Source of the DNA: Thunnus maccoyii | Taxonomy: Eukaryota > Chordata > Actinopteri > Scombriformes > Scombridae | Assembly (NCBI RefSeq): GCF_910596095.1 | Contig: NC_056536.1 | Location: 19,095,791 to 19,159,790, forward strand | Reading direction: 5' to 3' | DNA length: 64,000 bases | Shown here: one piece after another, positions 54,301-64,000 of the stretch | Layout: each line of letters begins with the position of its first letter | Numbering within the stretch: the first letter of the stretch is position 1 | Translations under genes and position numbers: made by a program | Notes under the pieces: generated by a model | What the model saw: only the letters and a program-made list of their open reading frames with translations | What the model was told of the DNA's origin: nothing | Databases searched by the model: none

Positions 54301-56791
54301 CTGTGTCCATAACAGCCAATAGAGGCTGCCTGCCATCATACAACCTTGAAATGCAATAGCAGACATTCTAGCAACTCGGTTACAGCCTGGAGCACGATAT
54401 AAGAAATGTATGTCATGATTTGTTCTTTCTTCATTAATATCAAAGAATATATGCAAACAAACACACTTACCCCCACAACTTTCCATACTTCTTATAGCAT
54501 TCTGTGTCAAAATTGTGGACACCCTGAGGAGTAAAATAGAGACAAAGTGACAAAGGCATCAAAACCCTCAGAACCATTATCAGCAGTGTGTCCTGCCTGT
54601 AAGATCACTGTACTAATCTGACAAATGTGTCTCACCTTTCTGTACTCCAGAAATGTCCCAATAAAGGGCAAAGGTTTGGGTCCATGGATGCCTATTTTCT
54701 TGAAAAAGCCATATGGAGCATATCCATACCTGAGGATTAAAAGCAGGATTAAAAAAACAGAGACAGAATCCACCTGTTATTACAAATGTCATTTAATCTA
54801 ACCTCCTGTTCTTTTGTTTTTGTATAGATTTTCTATTGTATTACCTATTTTTTTTATTATAAATGTAAGAAGGATGAACTAATTTATATAAGTATTTTTA
54901 TTATAAAAACTATGGACTTTGTTTTGTTTGTTTTACAAAGACTACTCACTTTATATACCCACTTATATATACACTTGATATCATACTTGTCTCACAAAAA
55001 AAGATTGTCCTCTCCTCCTGTCATTGTCCTGTCTATTTTATTGCATTATTTTATTTTACTCATTTTATTCAAATTGTCAACTACTTTTAAACTCTCCTTA
55101 TTTTGTCAGCTAAACTGTAAAACTACAGTAGTAAACATTCAACCCAACCATTTTATGACACGTTTTACAGCCCTTATGTAATTTTGCCTCAGTGAATTCC
55201 CACTTTATCTGTGGTGAGTCATGTTGTGTTTCTGTGATACGGTCACAGGAATCATGGTAGGCGAGCAGAGTGAGGGTGGTTCAACGAGCTACACAGAGGG
55301 TGTTTATCCCTTCTCCGGAGATCATAAGTTGCTACTCCAAACCAAATCTTTTTCTATTAAATAAGGAGCCCCTGTAGGCTTGAAAGAGCTGTTAAAAGTA
55401 GTTTCATCCTTCATGTAGAAAGCAGCAGTGGACAGCTAGAATATTTTTTAACACGCTGACCGCAGGATGGATGGCAGAAATGGTTGATGGAGATGTTTCT
55501 ATGGCTGATTTGATACTTTTTAGCACCATAAAATCTTACCATTGTGACTCAAAAAGCACAGGTGTAACTAAATTAGAATTCAGCCTTAATATATTATTAG
55601 CTACGCCTGTGCTTGACTAGTCAAAATGTCTGCTACAAGTATGGAACGGGTTCATAAAAAGGTCTGATTGATTTAACCTCACATTACCAAAACTTTTAAC
55701 AGCCAACTTTCAAGCTTACACAGGGTGTGAGGAAAAATATTATAAAATAAACGCCTAAAGATGTATTAGTACATGTGGGCTATATTACATTGATTTTAAG
55801 TAAACAATTTTGGACACATTGTCTCTATGCTACTTGATAAAGGACTAGTAGCTTGACCCAAAGCCCTTAGACACACTTTGTGCACCCACACAGGTATTTT
55901 CACTTACTGTTTGATTGACCTGTTATCAGAACGATGTGGGGTTGTACAGGCTAAAGCCCCTTTCAGATGTCCCCTCTATGTTAATTTCAAAGTTTTTTTT
56001 TGTTTAATAAATGTTGTTTAAAAAATTCTGAATGAATGTTTTACAAATTTTCGCTGAGTCTTTCATAATTAAATAGCTTTAATAGTATGCATATTTATAT
56101 TTTTCATTGTTCAACACAGGCCATTTCAGTGGAGGCACATGACAGCAGAAAGAACTAGGTTTTCTTTTGTACGTTGTAGGCAGGAGTTTCTACTAGCATC
56201 ATGAAGTTCTTCGATAATACGGTAGTCGCCTTCAGTCCAAAACGACGTAGCTCTGCTGCTGCGCACTGATGTTGCAATGGAAAGATGATTCATTAGATTT
56301 TATATATCTATATCTATATAGTTCCCTCTTCATCAAACCTTAAGTACATTTTTTTGATAAATCTTCTGCATGTTTAGTCAAATTCTGATTGGAGGACTTT
56401 TAACAGAGTATGTTTATATTGTTGTATTAATAGTTGTATTTAAGAAAATAGATCTACATCTTCGACCAAAAAAGGTGTAAATATGGTCCCAGGCCTGAGT
56501 TTGCTTAGGCCCCCCAAATCAAGTCCCTGGTTTCCTGGTTTCTACTCACTTTTAGAAAGTATATAGGCCTATATAAATACACACAGCCTCCACTCAGAGA
56601 GGATTGTCACAAAAATAAACAGCCAGTTTAATTAGTTATGCCCTCGGTCATCTAAAGGTGGAATTTGTTCATTTTTAAATTTTAAGCATTTCAAAAGACA
56701 GAGATAAACGATATACGTACACTGCGATGAGAGTGATGACAATCGCTATTAAAGTCCAGGTCTCGATGGAAAAGTCTGGAAAGTAGCCCAT
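51372..56791 (-). CDS. cyp3a: Cytochrome P450 family 3 (CYP3A-type), copy A, complete
   Basis: Membrane-bound ER monooxygenase that oxidises steroids and xenobiotics with NADPH-P450 reductase. Thirteen exons: 56721-56791, 54636-54729, 54471-54523, 54245-54344, 54030-54143, 53805-53893, 53483-53631, 53264-53391, 53056-53134, 52137-52297, 51810-52036, 51552-51714, 51372-51473; 1530 bases, 509 residues. Several exon lengths (149, 128, 161, 227, 163) are those of human CYP3A genes. Seen motifs: N-terminal signal anchor (~10-24), WKRMRS C-helix, I-helix AGYETSS (309-315), E366-x-x-R369, and PERF before the haem loop [10 protein letters not shown] with Cys446 as ligand. No stop or frameshift. Subfamily within CYP3 (A, or a fish-specific letter) is not certain. 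Donors after exons 5 and 10 (gttgaa, gttact) are weak. Confidence 0.93.
54808..56720 (-). other. CYP3A copy A intron 1, single-copy part
   Basis: This part of intron 1 is not shared with copy B. AT-rich, no supported exon. It contains a small palindromic segment at 55546-55625. Confidence 0.5.
55546..55625. repeat. Small palindromic segment
   Basis: The segment from GACTCAAAAAGCACAGG to CCTGTGCTTGACTAGTC pairs over about 25 bases per arm, including AGCACAGG(T/C)GTA and CTAA. The hairpin is about 80 bp overall. It could be a miniature element or chance. Confidence 0.45.
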
Positions 56792-56962
56792 CTTTCCTCT
56801 TGTGCGCACCTCCGTCCAATGCGGTCGATCACTTCCCACAGCTGACTGTTCCTTATGAAGGCGGTCCCTCAAAGACAAAACATAATGCAGTCAGGCCAGC
56901 CTCCACTTCGAAACAACACGGTAAAACTAGACCAAAGTTGTTTGGCGGTACGTGTATATACC
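56792..56962 (-). promoter_or_regulatory. CYP3A copy A promoter and 5' UTR
   Basis: A TATATA motif (56955-56960) lies about 165 bp upstream of the ATG on the minus strand, with GACCAAAGTTG (nuclear-receptor half-site-like) about 20 bp closer to the gene. A clear xenobiotic-receptor repeat was not recognised. Confidence 0.4.
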
Positions 56963-57328
56963 AGACGTTACGGTAAGAACGTGTAAAAACTGATGTCGAA
57001 AGAAAAGAAACATGGACATGATTTCACATTCATTCAATAAATCAGTCAGTCATTCAGTCTGTCAATAAAAAATGAATAAACAAACAAACAAACAAACAGA
57101 TAAAACTAAACGAATTAATATGAAATAATAAATAAAATGATGAGCATTCACACGTGAGGTACACCCAGTAGGAACCCAATAGCTATGCTTACAGTCATGG
57201 AATTTAGAGATATAGTTAGTATCTCATCTTTTTATGTTTTCAAATGACAAATCCACTTCTGGTATGCTTGATTTTTGCATTTATAAATTCACACTTCATT
57301 CATTCATTCACAAAAATATGACAAAGAG
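56963..57328. other. Intergenic between CYP3A copies
   Basis: AT-rich, with an ACAA tetranucleotide tract near 57076-57100 and ATTC repeats near 57297-57312. Nothing coding is seen. Confidence 0.45.
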
Positions 57329-57927
57329 TGTCACATCTTGCCTGGACTTAAGGTGTTTTTTTGGTGTTATGTTGTGTTCTGTATGGTCTCCTGGTTTTGC
57401 ACGTTTGTTTAGTCCCTCGGTTCATCACTGCATCATTGGTTTGTTGGGTTGTGTGCTTGGGTTTGTGTTTGTGGTTGGTTTTGGATGGGTTAGTGTAGAT
57501 GGCATTCAGTTTGTTTTCTGGGTTTTTGTTCTGTTTCATTTGTGTGTTCATGTACTCCTCCACACCTGCCCTGCATTTGGACTCGTTAGCCCTGCCCTGC
57601 TGTCTTCCCCACACCTGCCCTGTGTTAGCCTCGTCAGCCCTGCCCCGCTCCCTGTGTGTCCTCAGCCAATCAGCTCCCTGTATGTTCATTCCCCTCTCGA
57701 GTTCTCCACCCATCTCCCCACCTACACCTCATCTCCTTGTTAGTTCAGTTTCTTTAAGTTCTGGTTTTCTGTTCAGTCTTGGTTGGATCGTTTGTGTTGT
57801 TCCTTCTGCGAGTTCTGTTCAGCCCTGTTTACCTGTCCGTGACCGTCCACAATTAAAGAGTTTTTCGTCATATCTGCATTCCGGCCTCTGCGTTTGGGTC
57901 CACTCCTGCATCTCCTGAGCCCTGACA
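57329..57927 (+). mobile_element. Solo LTR between the CYP3A copies
   Basis: A 599-bp block starts TGTCA and ends TGACA, with the same hexamer AAAGAG directly flanking both sides (57323-57328 and 57928-57933). That is the hallmark of a solo LTR left by recombination of an LTR retroelement. AATTAAA at about 57851-57857 is a plausible plus-strand poly-A signal. The C-rich CCTGCCCTG-type repeats inside make several long but meaningless open frames. No internal gag or pol sequence is present. The superfamily (Gypsy or ERV) is not determinable from the LTR alone. Confidence 0.8.
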
Positions 57928-57933
57928 AAAGAG

Positions 57934-58277
57934 TTTGTATCATAGCAAAATAAATGATGCATTTGTTTACATTCAGGGTTGTTCAACAGGTGATCCTTTG
58001 TGCTTCTAGGATGGGGAGAGTGAAGACATGGATTTAGGAGAGAACTCAAGAGTTTGAGAAGATTATTTGGGTGCATTTTAAATATCAATCATAATGTAAT
58101 ATGCATAAGAATATGGTTTGGATCCAGTTACAATTTGGATCATATGTTGCAAACTTTCTCTGCTTTGTTTAAATTTAAGTAACTTCCATCATAAATCACA
58201 TAGAGTGAGTACCTGACAATGAAGAGAACGTGCCAAAATGACAAAATGGCGCGGGTAGACATAAAATGGAAAGGAGT
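57934..58277. other. Intergenic, solo LTR to duplication unit B
   Basis: AT-rich with no feature that I can support. Confidence 0.4.
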
Positions 58278-58648
58278 TCTGTGGAGGAGGTATTTAGATC
58301 CTTATGTAAAATGAGCAATACAATGACGTTAATGTACTCAATTACATGTCAAAGTCCTGCATTCACAATATCAATGCATTGAATGATTATTTCTGATGCA
58401 TTATAACTTAGTAGAATTTAAAAATTGTAGCTGGTTAAGATCATTTAATCTGTAACATTGCATCATATATTGTTAACATGATGCAATTTTACATCACATA
58501 TGAATGTAAAATCTAATTTTGTAAAGTAACTGAAGTGGAGTAGAAGTAAAATAGTAACGCAAGAATAGAAATGGTAAAGTACAGGTACCTCATAATTGTA
58601 CTTAACTACAATACTTAAGTAAATGTACTTAGTGCATTTCCATCACTG
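58278..58648. mobile_element. hAT-like MITE at the 3' edge of CYP3A copy B
   Basis: Longer form (371 bp) of the element at 49373. The right end is followed by the same CTGTTACA octamer. The left end lacks the matching octamer and the left flank is unrelated to that of the other copy, so this end is the duplication breakpoint rather than an insertion end. Confidence 0.68.
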
Positions 58649-60274
58649 CTGTTACATTCTCAAAGTAAGCACATCTAGTTTGACTAAAACTACAATTCAC
58701 TAAACAGGATTTTCATCACCACTCTCAAAAATTTGACAAAGCAGGGAGACTCATTATTATCCAAATAAAATGGAAGCATTTTTATTTGATAATTTAAATA
58801 TTAAGTCACACGACGTGATTGTAAGCATATCAGTGATGTCGTGAGTAGAATGTGGTGTGTGAGTGTGTGTAGATGCAAAATAAATCAAACAAACAATGTC
58901 AGTTGGAAGACCAGTGGAAGGGAATGAGATAATCATCTATTCTTAGTGTAGGCCTGCTTTGCTGAACCCAACCTACTCAGGGTGAACTTCATATCAAGCT
59001 CTCAGCTCCACCCTCTCTAATCAGTGAAATGAGGATCAAAGAGCACCAAACACATCACATGGAAACAGGCCAAACTGGATAACGAAAACTCTCTACACTG
59101 CTCATTTTTTAACAGTTGTTTAGAACTTTATCATGTTATAAAAGACTTCAACCTCTAAAAATAACCAAGGAAAAGTAAAAGCAACAACAGTTGACACCCA
59201 GGTGTGAAATTATAGAAAAGCCATGATATTTTCACAGATTTTGATTGATTTAATATTCGAGATATCAAAACGATTACAACAGATTGTGTAATGTGTTAAA
59301 ATACATGTAGAAAAAAAAACTGTTAGTAGATCTGGATAATAACATCACTAGTGGTCTGCTTAGTAGAAATGAACTTCTGGAGCCAAGTGGTTGGCTCCAC
59401 TTCACAGTTTTCTTATTGAAATTGAGAAATGCAAAACGTGTGGTTGAATGTGGAATTGAATTCCTTATTGAAAGTATGCAAGATATATAAACTGTGTTCT
59501 TGAGTTGTTAATTCGTTTTAAATTGAAATGTTATTTGGTATTTGCTTTCTATTATATATATATACAGCAAAAATAATGACCAATTCTGTGCTTGAATTCA
59601 ATATTTCAAAATCTCAGTAAAAATGATAGTGCCAGTGCTCAAATTTTGTGAAACCTGACTAGATGTAAACTAATTATCATTCAGTTGTATGTCAGAAAGA
59701 AAGGTGTGGGTTACAAGCATCAGTCTTAATGTTGAAACTTGACAATCATGTAAAAAAGAGACAAGAAGAATAATAAGGCATAACATTGAACTGCTTTCAA
59801 ATACATCCATCATTGTGATTTTGCATCCAGCACAGTAAATGGGATGTGTTGCATGTGGCATTAACCCAGACAATCTACATGGAGGAATTCTATGAAAGGA
59901 GATACTATGTGTGGAGAAAATGCTGTGTAATATGTTATGCACATGGCCCTTACAGTAGTATTCAAAATCATTTTGTATACTGAAATATATTTGAATGGTC
60001 TAAAGTGAAACATAAAAGTAACCCATACATTTTGTAAGTGGAGTCTAGACTATAGATAGATGCTCCTTTTTGACTAGTCCTCCATATTAAACAGTACAGT
60101 GTACATACCTGCAGGTGAGAGGTTAGTTAGTGTACTTGTAGTACAGACAATCTCAATTTAGAAGAATATAAGTGATTTTGATTAAAAGAGGTACTTCAGG
60201 CAACATAAACTGGTGGCCTGATTTGATAGAGAAGCAGATTTAAATGAGAATTTCCAGGTTACAGATAATCAGAG

Positions 60275-63200
60275 TTAGCTTGAAGGAGAATCGGCAGCAG
60301 TTTCTCTCAGCTTCAGCTTCAGTTTGATGGGAGTCTTTGGTGTCGTAAATCCATCATTTCCCAGCTCCAATGGAATCTAGGACAACAAAAAAAATGTTTC
60401 ACAAATAAAGCCCTATAAAGGTTCAATTGTCAATCCACTGTCAAATGTCAACTCACCATTGTCTCCTTGCAGGTGACAAAGCTAAAGTTCTGAAGGATCT
60501 CCACTAGGGCTAACTTCATCATCAACAGTGCAAATCGCATGCCAATACAGTTTCTTGGTCCTGTTCCAAATGGTAGGAAGGCATATGGATCTATGTTGTC
60601 TTTGTTCTCTTTGCTGAACCTGGAAAAGAAGAACATGAACGAATACATTTAGTTAAGTAGCCAAATTAATTTTTAGTCAAATCTGACCCTTACCTGCCAT
60701 TAATCTAGTAGTACCTTTCAGGTTTGAAGGCATCAGGTTCAGGCCATAAAGCAGGGTCACGGTGGAGAGTGTAAACTGGTACCATGATGGTAGTTCCCTT
60801 TGGGATGGTCACACCATTAACTTCCACAGAAGCCTTTGCCATCCTTTCGAGGCGATTAGCAATAGGGTAAAGTCTCATTGACTCATTCACCACCATGTTC
60901 AGGTACTCCATCTGCATCACGCTGTCATAGGTTGGCTGACCCTAGAGGGATGTCAAGTACAATGTAACTCTTAGTTGGAAGCACAGAATCAGTTGCTGAT
61001 AAAAAAAAATCAGTTACAGTGCAAAAATACTCAAGTAACCTTCTCTGGAAAAGTTTCATCAATCTCGTCTTGCAGGGTCTTTTGGATGTGAGGGTGGGTT
61101 GCCAGGTTGTGGGCTATGAAGCACAGTGTGCTGCTACTGGTTTCATAGCCAGCAAAAATGAATATCATGGCCTGAGAAAGGATCTCACGATCAGTTAGCC
61201 CTGCAACACCAATACATAAATTTCAAAAACATATCATCATCATGATAATAGTTTAAACATTACCATTAACATGGTAGGAACAAAAAGCAGGGCATGGGTG
61301 TGATTCACATTTTTAGTAGCCTGGTAGTCCAGCACATAACTTTGTGTTATGAAAAGACACAACAAGCATTAGCTTGGGGCAAAAGTAATTTCAAGTAGGT
61401 TAAACTGTCTGTTCTTTCCATCATTCAGTCAACATGAGCCTTTTTGATATCTGAGTGGATGATTATGGTATTCAGTGGTTCTTCATTGGCACTTAGCTGG
61501 ATAAATATGAAGCTTTTCAAAACAATTTAAATAGTTGTTCACAAGGTTCAAGAGTTTTAAGACACAGTAAATCCTGTCATACACTCCCCATAGTTTCATT
61601 GATTGGTCCAACACTTACCTGACTTCACTCATCGACTTTTGACCTCACTTGTCAACACCAACAAAGATGCCCCAAAGAGGGCATTCGTATGAAAATATTT
61701 GTAGATTAACATTTAAAGGTTACTCGTACTTTTGTTCAAACTTCAACTTCTAATTGCCAATGACTGAAAAAAAAACAGGAAGCCACTTAACAGCAAGTAT
61801 TTTCCTTCAGCAATGACTACATAAATTTCTCCATCTGGTTTCTTTCTCTACCTTTTTGGGGGCTCGTACTGTCTTTCTCGTTCTCTGAAATCTGAGAGTC
61901 CACCATCAACTGCATGAAGTCCACTCGGTTCTGCCAAACAAAACAAATAGAAATCCTATTTTGATTTTGCATTTTGTGTTCAAGGGAAAGACTGTAAACC
62001 CAAAATAAAAACACTGCCCAACAACCAACATCAAATCCATTGTTGCAACAGTAAATTACTTTGTGTTCATTCTTATTCCGGTCTGATTTGATTGTCTTCA
62101 GAAAGTTGTAGAAGAAATAGCCCACGTCAGCAGGGAAGAAGGAAAAATCCATCTTATCAAATATTGGCCCCAAAAATGGAAACAGAACTGAAATCAATGA
62201 GAATTGAGAAGATACAGTTAATGCAGGGCTCAAGAGGACAAGATGGATGTTCTGGTTACAGCATAATGTATGACATACCAACAAGCACAAGCAAGGGATT
62301 CATGAAGTTGAACTTGACCATTCGCTTAATGTTCAATACAAATGGATCAGAAGGATGGTTGATGGAATCGACGTCGACACTGAAGGCAGTGCTGGTCACT
62401 ACATCCATACTGTAAGGTCCAAATACTCTGCAAAAGTGAAAGGAAAACATGTAATTCCAACGAACTATAATAACACCTTTTACCCTGGAATAAGAAAAGG
62501 AACAAAAAAAGTTAAACCATCCAAATGTTTGTTTAAGCAATATTGTTTTCTATTTACGGCATAAAAGAGTTTACACCCTAATCCCATTTCATTACTCACT
62601 CTTTAACCTCAATGACTTCATCCGCCTCTACTTTCTTCTGAAGACTCTTGATCAGATTGTTTGAGTGCTGCAACATTATTGAGTACATCTGCCCAAAAGT
62701 AAATAACAAAACCATTAAATCATTAAATACTTGCTTACACATCAACCAGTTTAAGTGTAAATCTCCGAATACAGGACAAAAATTAATAATCCATAATACA
62801 AAAGTCTGCAGTGTGCTTTTCAACCTCTTTCAGTCGTCCGCTGGTAAATGATGGAGAGAGTATACTGCGAATCCTCCTCCATTCCTCATCTTCCACTTCT
62901 GATACAGCATCTCTTAATAGTCCATTTAGGCCAAAATTCTAAACCAAACATAAACACAGAAAGCCTTCTTTACATTATGTTTTTGGATTAGTATTGAGGT
63001 ATTAACTTGTGAATTTTAACCCCTACAGTGTTTTTTACTTACCCGTCTGTTGGTGAAGACAGAATAACACTCCTTAACAAAGATTGTTTTGATCATAGCT
63101 GTGTCCATAACAGCCAATAGAGGCTGCCTGCCATCATACAACCTTGAAATGCAATAGCAGACATTCTAGCAACTCGGTTACAGCCTGGAGCACGATATAA

Positions 63201-63519
63201 GAAATGTATGGCATGATATGTTCTTCATTAATATCAAAGAATATATGCAAACTCACTTACCCCCACAACTTTCCATACTTCTTATAGCATTCTGTGTCAA
63301 AAATGTGGACACCCTGAGGAGTAAAATAGAGACAAAGTGACAAAGTCATCAAAACCCTCAGAACCATTATCAGCAGCGTGTCCTGCCTGTAAGATCACTG
63401 TACTAATCTGACAAATGTGTCTCACCCTTTTGTACTCCAGAAATGTCCCAATAAATGGCAAAGGTTTGGGTCCATGGATGCCTATTTTCTTGAAAAAGCC
63501 ATATGGAGCATATCCATAC
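60275..63519 (-). CDS. cyp3a: Cytochrome P450 family 3 (CYP3A-type), copy B, exons 2-13 (5' end outside window)
   Basis: Second copy of the tandem P450 pair. Exons 2-13: 63426-63519, 63261-63313, 63043-63142, 62825-62938, 62600-62688, 62279-62427, 62060-62187, 61852-61930, 61040-61200, 60715-60941, 60457-60619, 60275-60376. Every exon has the same length as in copy A and the frame is intact (485 residues plus exon 1), so this is not an obvious pseudogene. I-helix, E-x-x-R and haem-Cys motifs are unchanged. Differences from copy A are concentrated: eight of 38 residues in exon 5, and four in a short part of exon 8. Exon 4 is identical. Exon 1 should lie beyond 64000, about 2 kb upstream if spacing matches copy A. 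If it is absent, the copy would lack its membrane anchor. Confidence 0.88.
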
Positions 63520-63597
63520 CTGAGGATTAAAAGCAGGATTAAAAAAATGGGGACAGAATCCACCTGTTATTACAAATGTCATTTAATCTAACCTCCT

Positions 63598-64000
63598 TTT
63601 CTATAAAAGATCACAATGTCATTAAAGCTACTTCTGCTTAAGCTGACCTACAGATTAACTCATGTTCTGCTTCTGAGAAAAAAAAATTAAACCCTAAAAT
63701 AGAATTCACTGACACTGTGACACTGTACAACTGAGTTTTACCTTGTACATTGTACTGTTACGGCTGATTGCAAGATCAACAGGCTGCATATGATGCAATG
63801 TACAAACATTGCTTCCATTTATGTCCATTGCTCACTTTTTGCTCCTCTGAGAAGCAGGGAAAAAAGTTATGCTATGTTATGTTATGTTATGTTATGTTAT
63901 GTTATGTTATGTTATGTCATGTTATGTTATGTTATGTTATGTTATGATATAAATCTGAACCCATGATTTCAGTTTTTGTTGTTTAATAAATGAAATTCTG
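63598..64000. other. Intron 1 of CYP3A copy B (or upstream flank)
   Basis: This is not homologous to intron 1 of copy A. No first exon resembling [12 protein letters not shown] was found here on the minus strand. It contains the pentanucleotide array listed separately. Confidence 0.5.
63866..63946. repeat. GTTAT pentanucleotide array
   Basis: About 16 tandem GTTAT units with two single-base variants (GCTAT, GTCAT). Confidence 0.95.

Larger units (their letters stand above)
58278..63597. repeat. Tandem duplication unit B
   Basis: Direct repeat of 49373-54807. Compared with unit A it lacks about 100 bp of intron 9 (present at roughly 52580-52682) and most of the AT tract, and carries a longer hAT-like element at the edge. 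Confidence 0.93.

Noticed and set aside
54507-54773. Hydrophobic extension running into CYP3A exon 2 (and the same at 63297-63563), which looks like an N-terminal membrane anchor
   Set aside because: The frame begins with GTG, not ATG, and the hydrophobic residues are encoded by the pyrimidine-rich tract before the acceptor. In copy A the real anchor is in exon 1 at 56721-56791.
57234-57918. Three long overlapping open frames on both strands
   Set aside because: They lie in a low-complexity C-rich solo LTR and resemble no protein.

Overview
This is a gene-dense vertebrate window, almost certainly from a teleost fish and probably a percomorph. The genes have compact multi-exon structures with GT-AG introns. 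The gene content is vertebrate, and the dispersed repeats are of kinds common in teleosts: hAT-like miniature elements, foldback elements, an I-type LINE with RNase H, a solo LTR and many CA/TG tracts. No bacterial or organellar features are present. I worked out gene models by reading splice sites on both strands and checking that the frame is kept across every junction.

Layout, left to right. (1) 2095-2958, minus: N-terminal coding exon of an ELKS/CAST-family active-zone scaffold (ERC2-like). A CpG-rich 5' exon lies near 5126-5290 and the rest of the gene runs off the left edge. (2) 6693-10991, minus: complete Toll-like receptor 9 in three coding exons (1066 aa), with a 0.6-kb foldback element in intron 1. 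(3) 11996-20148, minus: complete acylaminoacyl-peptide hydrolase APEH in 23 coding exons (730 aa). (4) About 20.2-24.3 kb: two same-strand copies of an I-type LINE, the lower one ending about 50 bp upstream of the APEH start codon. Other dispersed repeats follow to 25.8 kb. (5) 26098-29684, plus: complete F-actin capping protein alpha subunit CAPZA1 in 10 exons (286 aa). (6) 32436-47900, minus: CTTNBP2NL, four coding exons (583 aa) plus a 5' exon carrying a short upstream reading frame. It converges on CAPZA1. (7) 49.4-64 kb, minus: a recent tandem duplication of a CYP3A-type cytochrome P450. Copy A (51372-56791) is complete in 13 exons (509 aa). Copy B (60275-63519) shows exons 2-13, all in frame; its first exon is not in the window.

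TLR9, APEH and ERC2 all lie on human 3p21-p14, and CAPZA1 and CTTNBP2NL are neighbours on human 1p13. The window therefore joins two conserved vertebrate blocks, with the LINE-rich stretch at the junction. The genes do not form one pathway. TLR9 senses endosomal DNA, APEH trims acetylated peptides, CAPZA1 and CTTNBP2NL act on cortical actin, ERC acts at the synapse and CYP3A oxidises xenobiotics and steroids.

The most rewarding points are these: amino-acid changes between the CYP3A copies that cluster in substrate-recognition segments; a duplication breakpoint sitting at a hAT-like element; the divergent 5' ends of the two CYP3A copies; two candidate start exons for APEH, one with a mitochondrial-presequence look; a LINE pressed against the APEH start; and a long hairpin in the TLR9 intron. 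I did not find evidence for a wholly new molecular system.
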